This document shows positions 8,707-17,859 of a stretch of 64,000 nucleotides of DNA, piece by piece. The notes under the pieces were generated by a model. That model made no database searches, had not been told where the DNA came from, and was given only the letters and a program-made list of their open reading frames with translations. The DNA is from SAR324 cluster bacterium (lineage in GTDB: Bacteria > SAR324 > XYD2-FULL-50-16). The stretch spans positions 18,177-82,176 of the forward strand of contig JANQGX010000009.1 in NCBI GenBank assembly GCA_028282885.1, in the 5' to 3' direction. The stretch's first letter is position 1. Each line of letters begins with the position of its first letter. A program made the position numbers and the translations under genes.

Positions 8707-10779
8707 TCAATGGATCAGGTCGGTCTCCCTGAGTTGGCCTAGTACCGTCTTTCCCAAATCGGTGATTTTGGTTCCTCCCCTGCCTTTTTTGATCGAAACC
8801 AGATGGCTTTCCTGAAGTTTTAGCAAAATGCTCCTGATTTCCTGTTCGGTGAGGAAGAGCGCTCTCTCCCTTGATTTGGCAGCCAGGGTTCTTCGACCGA
8901 TTCTTTCCCGGTTGGTGTAAGCCTTTTCCAGCGATTCAAGGACAAAAAGGTAATCGGGAAGATTGTGCTGCTCATCCCTCAACAGGTCATCCATCAGCCC
9001 GACGCGATTCTCGGGCTCCTCTTTCAGAGGCCGTACAGTTTGAGTCAGCGGAAGCTGCCGGGCCGTGACCAGGTGCTCATCAATATTCCCCAGGTATTCA
9101 ACGCAGTTGATCAGTTCCCGGACGTTTCCATGCCAGCCGTTATTCAGCAGTTTAGTCTCCGCATCCCCACTTAACTCAAATTCGGCATTAAGTTTTCTTT
9201 TATACACATTCATCAGCGTCACGATGTCTTCTTTACGTTCTCTGAGCGGCGGGATAATCAAGGGCAGGACTTTCAAACGATAATAGAGATCCTGCCTGAA
9301 CTGACCGCGGCTGACCAATTCTTCAAGATTGCTGTTGGTGGCTGCGATGATTCTAACATCAACGCTGATTACTTCATCACCGCCAATTCGCATGAAACTC
9401 CTCTCCTGCAGCACCCTGAGCAACCGAACTTGTATTGTCGGAGAGATCTCCCCGATCTCATCCAGGAAAAGAGTCCCCTTGTGGGCCAGTTCAAACAGCC
9501 CCATTTTTCCCTCTTTTTTGGCCCCGGAAAAGGCTCCCCGGACATAACCAAACAGTTCACTCTCCAAAAGGCTCTCCGGCAGGGCGGCACAATTGATCGC
9601 AACAAACTGATAATCCTTTCTGCCCGAGTGGTTGTGGATTGCTTGAGCAAACAACTCCTTTCCTGTTCCGCTTTCACCCATGATCAGGATGGAGGAGGTG
9701 GAATCGGCCATCCGTTTTGCGATTTTCTTGCATTCGGCAATTCCCGAACTGGTTCCCAGGATGTCATCAAAGGTATACTTGGCCCGATGCCCTTTCCCAA
9801 TCAACTGGATACGCAGTTTGTGTTGGCTCTCCTCGATTTCGGTAAATCGCTCAAAAGTTGCAGCCACGCCGTAGAGGTTTCCACCGATAGCGATGGGTGT
9901 TACCGTTACAGCAATACTGCTGCCGTTGATATTGACCAGTTTTTGGCTGATCTCCTTACCTGACTCCAGCACCTCCCGATAAGGGATCTCGGGCATCAGC
10001 TTGACTGCATTCTCGCCTATCATTTTCTCCTTGCGATAGCCGATGATCCTTTCCGCACTTGCATTATAGCTGTGAATAACCCCTTTTGCATTGGTGATAA
10101 TGATAGCCTTATCCACAATATTGAGCAGGGTGTCTAACTGCTTGTTCAAAATCTGGTTGTCCCCCAGGATATTATCCAGATTCAGGCTGGGTGGAGCGAT
10201 GCTTCCGGAATAAGCATGAAAGTCGTCGCAATCCAGTATCTCCGGCTTTTCGAGCTTCGCTGCGATCTCGGCAATCGTGCCAATACTAAAGACGCGATGT
10301 CCGATATCAATGATTTTCCTGACCCCCTTCGGTACCAGGCTCGGTTCTCCCGGGGTAATAGCCAGATCAATATCACCCACCGGCACTGACCCGGGATAAA
10401 CGGGAATCAACTCCAAATTTCTGAATCCCAGTTGATGAATCATCAAAATAGATTCAATACAGACCTTGTAGTTGATATTGACCAACATGGCCCGAGTACC
10501 GTTCGGTAACTGTTTTATCCGGTCCGTCCCCGCCTTCATCAGCGTGTGATCGGCGATAATGATCTCCGTGTCATTTAAAACATGCTTCTTCACATTCTGA
10601 TACAAGGTAAATGAGGACAATAATACCAGGTCCGCCTTTATTCCGCCTGTAATTGATACTGCGTCCAAGGGATACTTATCGATCCGGACATGCTCATCCA
10701 ATAGAGGCATGATGAAAAGATCGTAGATTTCAATTGAGTATGAGTGGTACGTTACCAGGGCCAGGGTTTTTTTTGACAT
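8707..10779 (-). CDS. Sigma-54-dependent activator with PAS domain
   Basis: A 690-residue enhancer-binding protein. Residues 1-200 form an unassigned sensor-like region. A PAS domain follows (about 205-320, with AIIITNAKGVIHSYNASAERIIGY). The AAA+ domain spans about 340-575, with Walker A GESGTGKE, GTLFLDEIGE, and the arginine-finger region DLYYRLKVLPLIIPPLRER. The sigma-54 contact loop reads GAFSGA rather than GAFTGA. The C-terminus has no obvious Fis-type helix-turn-helix; the last 100 residues look like a winged helix (QEIRSILLKLQESHLV). SD AAGGA lies upstream. The gene sits between the lysine operon and the Aap transporter, so amino-acid catabolism is its probable regulon. Confidence 0.9.
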   Translation of the reverse strand: MSKKTLALVTYHSYSIEIYDLFIMPLLDEHVRIDKYPLDAVSITGGIKADLVLLSSFTLYQNVKKHVLNDTEIIIADHTLMKAGTDRIKQLPNGTRAMLVNINYKVCIESILMIHQLGFRNLELIPVYPGSVPVGDIDLAITPGEPSLVPKGVRKIIDIGHRVFSIGTIAEIAAKLEKPEILDCDDFHAYSGSIAPPSLNLDNILGDNQILNKQLDTLLNIVDKAIIITNAKGVIHSYNASAERIIGYRKEKMIGENAVKLMPEIPYREVLESGKEISQKLVNINGSSIAVTVTPIAIGGNLYGVAATFERFTEIEESQHKLRIQLIGKGHRAKYTFDDILGTSSGIAECKKIAKRMADSTSSILIMGESGTGKELFAQAIHNHSGRKDYQFVAINCAALPESLLESELFGYVRGAFSGAKKEGKMGLFELAHKGTLFLDEIGEISPTIQVRLLRVLQERSFMRIGGDEVISVDVRIIAATNSNLEELVSRGQFRQDLYYRLKVLPLIIPPLRERKEDIVTLMNVYKRKLNAEFELSGDAETKLLNNGWHGNVRELINCVEYLGNIDEHLVTARQLPLTQTVRPLKEEPENRVGLMDDLLRDEQHNLPDYLFVLESLEKAYTNRERIGRRTLAAKSRERALFLTEQEIRSILLKLQESHLVSIKKGRGGTKITDLGKTVLGQLRETDLIH

Positions 10780-11827
10780 GTTAGTCCTTATCTTTGGCTG
10801 ACGCTAAAAACTGCGGTCCGCTTATCTTCTTATGTCCGACCGGCATATTTTCCTGACTCCTTTCCCATTTGATGCTTATAAAAATTGACAGCCCCCGTTT
10901 TTAACGGGGACGTGCCGGCAAAAACAACAGGCCATTTCATCGGGCAGCAGCAAGAAACAAACCAGCGGGTGAATATTATTTTCGATCAACCGGTGATGAA
11001 ACCTCAAAAGTGTTCTGTTTTGAGATATTTAGGGGATTACAAAGACATCTTTTCAAGGGGCCTTGAGCCAGTGCCAGACCCGGTGAACGGAAATCTCAAG
11101 GCGGTTTGGATTTGTGTCATATTATAGAGTCATCGGGATGAATTTTAAAGGGTTAAATGGGTTAAACAGTTATTCCAAAAAATCCCGAATAACCCATTTC
11201 TCCTTTTTTGAGTTGAAATCGGATTTGAAAGGAGACTATCCGGATCTGTTAATACAGAGGGATCTGCAACGAAACCGGTCCGTTTTTCGATGCCCACAAA
11301 TTCGGGGTTTCGTGATGTCGGGTGATGAAAATAAAAAGTAAAAGTGCGGAGAAATTCAGGGATGTTTGAAAGAGGAAAAAAGATCGTGACGTTACGATAA
11401 CTCACCATAATCCTTTGTGGTCGGATTAACGGGCAGCTTTCACCAGGCTATCGGTCAGCATCAGGTCAATGGCAACATGGCATCTGGCTTGCAGATAGAC
11501 TTTGTCCATTTTTTCTGATCCGGATGTTCTGTAAAAGAGTCAGTCAACGGATCAAAATGGTTTCAGTTGTCCGAGGTAACAGATCATCGACATTCTGCAA
11601 ACCGGAACGGTGTAAACTTGTTTTTTGCAGGGAACTTTGCTAAAAGAGACGAGGTTCGCTGTCGACCGCCATGCAGGATTGTTGCAAATACCGATGATAT
11701 GGCTTCTTCCTGTCCCTCAAGCAGTTGTGATGCCGCTGAAGGTCCTCGGTCAGAGTGCCCCATAGATGCTAACTTATAGTGGATGTCGGTTTCTGACGTC
11801 TCAATCAACCTAATTAGGAGAAGAACC
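10780..11827. other. 1-kb gap between the activator and the Aap transporter
   Basis: No ORF here is convincing. It holds a CCCCGTT-TTT-AACGGGG hairpin at 10893-10909 just after a TTGACA, a 10-base inverted repeat (aaatgggtta/taacccattt) near 11153-11206, and a sigma-54-like promoter at 11478. A short minus-strand frame ending at 11429 reads MDKVYLQARCHVAIDLML. It could be the tail of a decayed gene but I do not recognise it. Confidence 0.5.
11478..11493 (+). promoter_or_regulatory. Sigma-54-type promoter upstream of the Aap operon
   Basis: TGGCATCTGGCTTGCA matches TGGCAC-N5-TTGCW except for one base and keeps the essential GG-N10-GC spacing. It points toward the aapJ-like gene about 335 bases away. 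A sigma-54 activator gene lies on the other side of the gap. A single hit by eye can be chance. Confidence 0.4.
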
Positions 11828-12871
11828 ATGAAAAAGATGACCCGCGCGGTACTGATAAGCTTTTTGACCCTATTTGGAATTTTGACGCTGCAGTTTCAGG
11901 CCTTTGCCGAACAGTCCACCCTGGATATTGTGAAAAAGAGAGGATACCTGAATTGTATCATTGGGAACTCATTTGTTGGTTTCTATACGGTGGACGAAAA
12001 GGGTGAGTGGTCCGGTATGGATATCGATATCTGCAGGGCAGTGGCAGCCGCTGTTTTCGGCGACAAGACCAAGGCGAAGTTCAAATCCGTGCAATGGGCC
12101 CAGAGTTTTACCTCTATCAAAAGTGGTGCCGGCGACATGCTCTCCAAGGGGATGACCTGGACACTGTCAAGGGATACCGCACAAGGACTGGATTTCCTCG
12201 ATACCTATTTTTATGATGGTCAGGGTTTCATGGTTCGCAAGGACCTGGGTGTGACTTCCGCATTGCAGCTCAAGGGTGCAACGGTTTGTGTGTTGACAGG
12301 AACCTCCTCCGAACTGAATATGACCGACTTCAACCGAACCCATAAACTGGGAATGAAACCGGTAGTTTTCGATGATTCGGCTGTCAGGAATGCCGCCTTC
12401 TTCAACAATAACTGCGATGCCATCACCAATGACAGATCCGGTCTGGCAGCAGCACGATCTTCAGCAGCCAATCCTTCCGATTACGTGGTTCTGCCTGAGA
12501 CCATCTCCAAAGAGGCTTTATCTTTCGCAGTTAGACAAAATGACAGCGCCTGGGCTAACGTGGTCAAGTGGACCTTTGCTGCCATGGTGGAAGCGGAGGA
12601 GTTGGGTATCAATTCCAGGAATATTGACAAAATCAAGTCCACAACCAAGAATCCCATCGTTAAGCGTTTCCTGGGAACTGAAGGTGATCTTCATAAGGGA
12701 CTGGGGCTGAAATCAGACTGGGCCTACCAGGTTGTCAAGCAGGTCGGTAATTACGCCGAGATTTATGATCGAAACCTGGGTCCGGACACCGCTCTGGCGC
12801 TGGACCGCAAAGGTACCTTGAATGAGCTGTGGACAAAGGGCGGACTGCTCTATTCAAAATCATTCCGTTAA
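11828..12871 (+). CDS. aapJ: General L-amino-acid ABC transporter, periplasmic binding protein
   Basis: 347 residues from the ATG with SD TTAGGAG eight bases upstream; the ORF track's extension of 15 codons has none. A signal peptide of about 25 residues (MKKMTRAVLISFLTLFGILT...) is followed by DIVKKRGYLNCIIGNSFVGF and WSGMDIDICRAVAAAVFGD, typical of the AapJ/BztA family of broad-specificity amino-acid binding proteins. It captures amino acids in the periplasm for the permeases encoded immediately downstream. Its size matches the family (about 340). Confidence 0.93.
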   Translation: MKKMTRAVLISFLTLFGILTLQFQAFAEQSTLDIVKKRGYLNCIIGNSFVGFYTVDEKGEWSGMDIDICRAVAAAVFGDKTKAKFKSVQWAQSFTSIKSGAGDMLSKGMTWTLSRDTAQGLDFLDTYFYDGQGFMVRKDLGVTSALQLKGATVCVLTGTSSELNMTDFNRTHKLGMKPVVFDDSAVRNAAFFNNNCDAITNDRSGLAAARSSAANPSDYVVLPETISKEALSFAVRQNDSAWANVVKWTFAAMVEAEELGINSRNIDKIKSTTKNPIVKRFLGTEGDLHKGLGLKSDWAYQVVKQVGNYAEIYDRNLGPDTALALDRKGTLNELWTKGGLLYSKSFR

Positions 12872-13084
12872 CAAGCCTGATCCAGGGAGATTGAATTTGG
12901 GTTGATTGCAACAGTTATCCGCTGACCAAGAGCCAGGGGGAAGTAGCATTGACAGGCTCGTAAGGTTGTCTTCGGGCCTGTTAAGCTTGATCCGATGTAG
13001 TGTTCCGACCTCGACTGCTTATCAAGATCAGCCGTGAAACACCGTTGCAAGTGATATTACAAATGACTAAAACCAAGGAGACCA

Positions 13085-14281
13085 GTGGTTGACTCACAGG
13101 ATGGCCGAAACGCTTCAAAAAGCAGGTTGAAAAAACTGATCTACGATTCATCGCTTCGTTCAAAGGCGATTCAGTTTTTTGTGGTCCTGGTTACCCTGGG
13201 TGCTACCTATTTTCTGATCTCAAACATCGTGAACAACCTGCGTCAGATGGAGCTGCCCTTCGGGTTTGGTTTTGTCTGGTCGACAGCCGGTTTTGACGTC
13301 AGTTGGTCGTTGATTCCCTATGATCCCTCCATGTCTTACGGAAATGTCTACCTGGTGGGGATCGTCAATACGCTGGTACTTTCGGCTCTGATCATTTTCT
13401 GTTCCACTGTGCTTGGTTTTGTGGTGGGCATCATGCGGTTATCGAAAAACCTGTTGGTGGCCCAGTTTGCCAGGTGGTATGTGGAGTTTTTCCGTAATGT
13501 TCCCCTGCTGATCCAGATTGTTTTCTGGTTCATTGTCGTGTTTTCCACCCTGCCTGCCCCCAGGCAAAGCTACGGAATCCTGGATCTTTTCTTTCTTAAC
13601 AATCGCGGTTTCTATTTCCCTTCGCCTGTATTTGAAGAGGGATTCCTGTGGGCGTTGATTGCGATTATTTTGGGGATCGTTGCTTTTGTAGTTTTACGTA
13701 AAAAATCCGAGGCTGAGCGAAAAACAACCGGATATCCCTGGCGCTTTTTCTATCCTCTGCTGGCGGCTATTATTGCCTTTGTGGCAATTGTTTTTATTCT
13801 CTCCGGAACACCTTTGAGTTGGATAATACCGGTTCTGCAAGGATTTAATTTCGAGGGCGGTTCTTTTATACCTACGGCCTTTGTAGCCGCCTTTGTTGCC
13901 ATGACTATTTATCGGTCGGCATCGATAGGTGAAACGGTTCGGGCCGGAATTCAGGCCATTCACAAGGGGCAACTGGAAGCGGCGACTGCTATCGGTTTCC
14001 CGCCGGTTCAAACCCTGCGGTTTATCATTATCCCCCAGGCGGCCAGGGCTATCTTACCCCCTTTGATCAACCTCTGGCTGACCATTGTCAAGGAGTCTTC
14101 ACTTGCCGTCGCCATCGGATTTCCCGAATTGGTCTCCGTGTTCATGCAGACTTCGCTCAACCAGACCGGTCGAGCCATCGAAATCGTGATGATGGTTATG
14201 GGATTCTACATGTGTGCCAGCCTGACCATTTCGTTTTTACTGAACCAGTACAACAAGCGCATTCAAATGCAGGAAGGGTAA
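13085..14281 (+). CDS. aapQ: General L-amino-acid ABC transporter permease 1
   Basis: 398 residues, GTG start after AAGGAG. It has multiple membrane segments, with the first at about residues 27-47. A long insert separates the first and later halves, as in AapQ/BztB. The ABC-permease EAA loop reads EAATAIGFPPVQTLRFIIIPQA near residues 298-319. It spans the inner membrane and pairs with the next gene. The 213-base gap after the binding-protein gene has no clear terminator, so the operon probably continues with reduced expression. Confidence 0.92.
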   Translation: MVDSQDGRNASKSRLKKLIYDSSLRSKAIQFFVVLVTLGATYFLISNIVNNLRQMELPFGFGFVWSTAGFDVSWSLIPYDPSMSYGNVYLVGIVNTLVLSALIIFCSTVLGFVVGIMRLSKNLLVAQFARWYVEFFRNVPLLIQIVFWFIVVFSTLPAPRQSYGILDLFFLNNRGFYFPSPVFEEGFLWALIAIILGIVAFVVLRKKSEAERKTTGYPWRFFYPLLAAIIAFVAIVFILSGTPLSWIIPVLQGFNFEGGSFIPTAFVAAFVAMTIYRSASIGETVRAGIQAIHKGQLEAATAIGFPPVQTLRFIIIPQAARAILPPLINLWLTIVKESSLAVAIGFPELVSVFMQTSLNQTGRAIEIVMMVMGFYMCASLTISFLLNQYNKRIQMQEG

Positions 14282-14282
14282 T

Positions 14283-15626
14283 TTGGACGAGCAAACCACT
14301 GCCAAAACGGAATTGTTAAAATTTGTGCCCAAACCGGATCGTCCGCCGATCGTGATCAGTCACGGGATTGCAGGATGGCTGAAAAAGCATCTTTTCGGTG
14401 GTTTCTGGAATACCCTGCTGACGATTGCTGTTTTCACCCTGCTTTACCTGTTGATTAAACCTTTTCTGGACTGGGCGGTTATCAATGCAGTCTGGTCAGC
14501 TGCCAACCGCAGGGAATGTATGACGGTCAGCCCGGATGGTGCCTGCTGGGCCGGGGTGATCCGCTGGTTTAACAACCTGATCTACGGTCGATATCCGGAC
14601 CTTTTGCAGTGGCGGGTCAATCTGGGATTTGGGATCGGGATAATCTGGGCATTGCCGTTGGCACTTAAAAGACTGAAAGGCAAACTGCAGATCGGTGTGG
14701 CCGGGGTTGTGCTCTATCCCTTTGTGGCTGCATATATCTTTCTCGGGGGTGAACGTGGTGATTTCCATTATCTTGTTTTCTGCCTGGGACTTGCCTACCT
14801 GATACTGCTCTATATTGACGTGGCGCTTGTCCATACCAGGGGGAAAAAGCTAAGTCAGGTTTTTGATCGATACCTGGAACCGATTTTCGGGAAGCGATCC
14901 GCAGTTGCCTCATTTATACTTATAATGGCCTTGATAACGGTCTTGTGTCTTTATATCTTCAGGGGTGTGGAACTCGAATACGTCTCCATCGAATTCTGGG
15001 GAGGGCTATTTCTGACCGTGATTATTTCCGGATTCTCCATAACCATGGCCCTGCCCATCGGTATTATGCTGGCGCTCGGCAGGAGATCCACCATGCCCGT
15101 GTTGAGGTGGTTTTCCATTGCTACCATCGAATTGGTGAGATCGGTCCCCATGATCACGGTTCTCTTCATGTCGGTCACCATGATGCCGCTCTTCTTCCCC
15201 AACACCATGGATTTAAACAAACTGGCACAGGTGATTATCGCGGTCTGTGTATTTGCCGGGGCTTACATGGCGGAGACTGTCAGGGGAGGATTGCAGTCGA
15301 TTCCCAAGGGGCAATTCGACGCGGCGATGTCCATCGGGTTGGGATACTGGCAGACCATGTTCCTGATTATCCTTCCCCAGGCCTTACGGGCCATGATTCC
15401 GAATATTGTGACCTCATTTATCAGCCTGTTTAAGGATACAACCCTGGTGTCCATCATCGGGCTGTTTGATATCATGCTGATGGCCCGAAACATTTCCATC
15501 GACAAGAACTGGTTTGGCTTGCACAGCGAACCGCTGGTCGCGATCTCGGTTCTCTTCTTTGTTTTCTGTTATGGCATGTCCCAATACAGCCAACGATTGG
15601 AAAGGAAGCTAAACACAAGTCGCTGA
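14283..15626 (+). CDS. aapM: General L-amino-acid ABC transporter permease 2
   Basis: 447 residues from TTG at 14283, one base after the previous stop, with SD GGAAGGG. At least eight membrane segments are visible. The EAA loop [22 protein letters not shown] lies near residues 346-367. The extra N-terminal membrane segments before the core permease domain are the mark of AapM/BztC. Its stop overlaps the ATPase start (TGATG), so translation is coupled. Confidence 0.92.
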   Translation: MDEQTTAKTELLKFVPKPDRPPIVISHGIAGWLKKHLFGGFWNTLLTIAVFTLLYLLIKPFLDWAVINAVWSAANRRECMTVSPDGACWAGVIRWFNNLIYGRYPDLLQWRVNLGFGIGIIWALPLALKRLKGKLQIGVAGVVLYPFVAAYIFLGGERGDFHYLVFCLGLAYLILLYIDVALVHTRGKKLSQVFDRYLEPIFGKRSAVASFILIMALITVLCLYIFRGVELEYVSIEFWGGLFLTVIISGFSITMALPIGIMLALGRRSTMPVLRWFSIATIELVRSVPMITVLFMSVTMMPLFFPNTMDLNKLAQVIIAVCVFAGAYMAETVRGGLQSIPKGQFDAAMSIGLGYWQTMFLIILPQALRAMIPNIVTSFISLFKDTTLVSIIGLFDIMLMARNISIDKNWFGLHSEPLVAISVLFFVFCYGMSQYSQRLERKLNTSR

Positions 15627-16417
15627 TGACAATAGATATGACCGAAACAAACAACGCCGAAAAGGCCATCCCTGCCGTTTCTGCAGTTGAGATAAGCGGA
15701 TTGAACAAATGGTTTGACGAGTTTCACGTTCTCAAGGATATCGAACTCTCGGTATCGGAGAAAGAGATCATCGTCATTTGCGGACCCTCCGGCTCGGGAA
15801 AATCTACCTTTATCCGCTGCATCAATCACCTGGAAACTTATCAGGAAGGAACCATCTCCATATTCGGTCAACCCCTGGATAATCCCAAAACAGCCCAGGG
15901 CATTATCCGCGACAATGTCGGTATGCTGTTTCAGAGTTTTAATCTTTTCCCACACCTTACCATTATTAAAAACTGTACTTTAGGACCCATCTGGTTAAGA
16001 AGAATTCCAGAAGCCAAAGCGATTGAGCAATCTATGGCCCTCTTGGATCGGGTCGGTATCGCCGATCTTGCTGAAAAGTTCCCGGGTCAAATCTCCGGCG
16101 GTCAGCAGCAGAGGGTTGCCATTGCGCGATCACTGGCTATGGAACCCAGGATTATGTTATTCGATGAACCCACTTCCGCACTTGACCCGGAAATGATAAA
16201 GGAGGTGCTGGATGTGATGGTCGATTTGGCCGAATCAGGAATGACCATGATGTGCGTTACCCATGAGATGCAGTTCGCCCACGAGGTGGCAGATCGGGTG
16301 ATTTTCATGACCGATGGCGAGATTGTTGAGATGGGACCGCCGGAACAGGTTCTCAAAAACCCCAAATGGGATCGCACCCAGCAGTTTCTGCAGCATGTCC
16401 TTAGCCATAAGTCCTGA
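15626..16417 (+). CDS. aapP: General L-amino-acid ABC transporter ATPase
   Basis: 263 residues, with a start overlapping the permease stop. Walker A GPSGSGKS, signature SGGQQQR, Walker [15 protein letters not shown] and the H-loop CVTHEM are all intact. It completes a standard JQMP operon, so unlike the 3.8-kb paralogue it has its own permeases. The first 24 residues are unconserved, and a second ATG 12 bases downstream is possible. The terminal HPLSHKS-like tail is unremarkable. Confidence 0.94.
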   Translation: MTIDMTETNNAEKAIPAVSAVEISGLNKWFDEFHVLKDIELSVSEKEIIVICGPSGSGKSTFIRCINHLETYQEGTISIFGQPLDNPKTAQGIIRDNVGMLFQSFNLFPHLTIIKNCTLGPIWLRRIPEAKAIEQSMALLDRVGIADLAEKFPGQISGGQQQRVAIARSLAMEPRIMLFDEPTSALDPEMIKEVLDVMVDLAESGMTMMCVTHEMQFAHEVADRVIFMTDGEIVEMGPPEQVLKNPKWDRTQQFLQHVLSHKS

Positions 16418-16880
16418 AATCGGGGCTATGCGCAATATTCGATATCACTTATCCACTGGAACGCCAATCCCCATTAGTGTTCTTTCGCCAGCCGGAACCG
16501 AAACGTTTCCAAGCCGGCAAACTTTGTGAACGATTCCAATAGAGGTCAGCCTCACTTCACTGGGATACAGAGGGGGAGTCAAATGTATGGCGGACAGCTC
16601 AATTGCGACAGAGGCCAGACTCATTAACTAAAACTGGTGATATTCCAATAAGGGGATAGGAAAAACTCCCTGGGAGAATTTGTTAAAGTTCTCCCTGTTT
16701 TGTTGTTTAGAGGAGAGAATTTTCAAAGCGCCAATCAAATAAAACCGAGTATATCTCCAGAGGAAAAGGATTGTAGCTGAGTCCGTGCAACGGTCCGGTT
16801 GCGTGAAGTGGTTTGACCGGATAAACTCGGTCAGGGACTTGTTTGTCAGGTGATGACCAAAATCAATTCAAGAGAATCAA
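16418..16880. other. Intergenic region, no gene seen
   Basis: 463 bases after the Aap operon with only short, unsupported frames. A terminator-like stem lies at 16672-16708. A promoter for the downstream amidase gene should be here but I could not pick one. Confidence 0.5.
16672..16708 (+). terminator. Terminator-like hairpin
   Basis: GGGAGAA (16672-16678) and TTCTCCC (16689-16695) close a ten-base loop followed by TGTTTTGTTGTTT. It fits a Rho-independent terminator but lies 250 bases past the ATPase stop. Confidence 0.55.
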
Positions 16881-17750
16881 ATGAGAAAGATTAAAGTTGC
16901 AGCCACACAGATGGCTTGCTGTGAAGACATAGATGACAATATCGTCAAAGCTGAAAGACTGGTGAGAGAAGCGGCATCACAGGGAGCTCAGATCATACTG
17001 CTCCAGGAGCTGTTTGAAGATCTCTATTTCTGTCAGGAGGAAAAACCCGAACACATTCAAAAAGCGGTTCCTCTGCAGGAAAATCCGGCGGTAATGCGTT
17101 TCTCGAAAATAGCCGGGGAGCTGAAGGTTGTATTGCCGATCAGTTTTTTTGAGAAAAAAAACCAGGCAAGATTTAATACCGTGGCAGTTATCGACGCCGA
17201 CGGGACCATTCTTGGAACATACCGGAAAACGCATATCCCCGATGGTCACGGTTATGAAGAAAAGTATTACTTCAATCCCGGTGATACAGGCTTCAAGGTA
17301 TGGGATACCCGATACGCAAAAATTGGCATAGGCATTTGCTGGGATCAATGGTTTCCGGAAACAGCCAGGTGTCTGGCGGTGATGGGAGCTGAAATTCTTT
17401 TTTACCCGACAGCAATCGGCTCCGAACCCCCGGATCCAACCTACGACAGCATGGATCACTGGCAAACTTGTATGAGGGGTCACTCAGCAGCGAATCTTAT
17501 GCCTGTGGTCGCATCAAATCGTGTGGGGAAGGAGGTGTTTGAAAATTCGCATATCACTTTTTATGGTTCTTCGTTTATTACCGATAATACGGGAAAACTG
17601 ATGGCGAACATGGACCGAACAAGTGAGGGAATTCTCGTACAGGAGTTCGATCTGAGAGCCTATCAGTTCGAAAGAGATGCCTGGGGGGTCTTCAGAGACA
17701 GACGACCGGAACTCTATGGCCCCTTGATGACCCTCGATGGAAAAGGCTAA
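16881..17750 (+). CDS. aguB: N-carbamoylputrescine amidase
   Basis: A 289-residue nitrilase-superfamily enzyme that hydrolyses N-carbamoylputrescine to putrescine, CO2 and ammonia in the cytoplasm. The Glu-Lys-Cys triad is visible: E in LLQELF (about 43), K in YRKTHIPDG (about 117) and C in GIGICWDQWFPE (about 153). The WDQWFPE and GYEEKYYFNPGDTGF stretches are characteristic of AguB rather than general nitrilases. Length fits the family. No agmatine deiminase (aguA) is nearby, so its substrate supply is encoded elsewhere. It stands alone, converging on the chemoreceptor gene, with the large palindrome between them. Confidence 0.9.
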   Translation: MRKIKVAATQMACCEDIDDNIVKAERLVREAASQGAQIILLQELFEDLYFCQEEKPEHIQKAVPLQENPAVMRFSKIAGELKVVLPISFFEKKNQARFNTVAVIDADGTILGTYRKTHIPDGHGYEEKYYFNPGDTGFKVWDTRYAKIGIGICWDQWFPETARCLAVMGAEILFYPTAIGSEPPDPTYDSMDHWQTCMRGHSAANLMPVVASNRVGKEVFENSHITFYGSSFITDNTGKLMANMDRTSEGILVQEFDLRAYQFERDAWGVFRDRRPELYGPLMTLDGKG

Positions 17751-17755
17751 TATCG

Positions 17756-17825
17756 TAAACAGGGGACGTAGTTGAAATATTTCGATTTGTTCAAATCGAA
17801 ATATTTCAACTACGTCCCCTGTTTA
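17756..17825. repeat. Large perfect palindrome, copy 1 (REP-like)
   Basis: Two 34-base perfect complementary arms (17756-17789 and 17792-17825) flank a TT centre. The arms include AGGGGACGTAGTTGAAATAT. The central 60 bases (17761-17820) are identical to copy 2 at 20743-20802; only the outer tips differ. It lies between two convergent genes and could stop transcription from both sides. The design resembles REP/BIME hairpins mobilised by REP-associated tyrosine transposases, but no such transposase is in the window. Confidence 0.85.
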
Positions 17826-17859
17826 GGTTCACGGAGAGACCGGATTTCAAAAGTTGAAA

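Noticed and set aside
11584-11829. 81-residue minus-strand ORF before the Aap operon
   Set aside because: No family signal and it overlaps the aapJ start region; probably chance.
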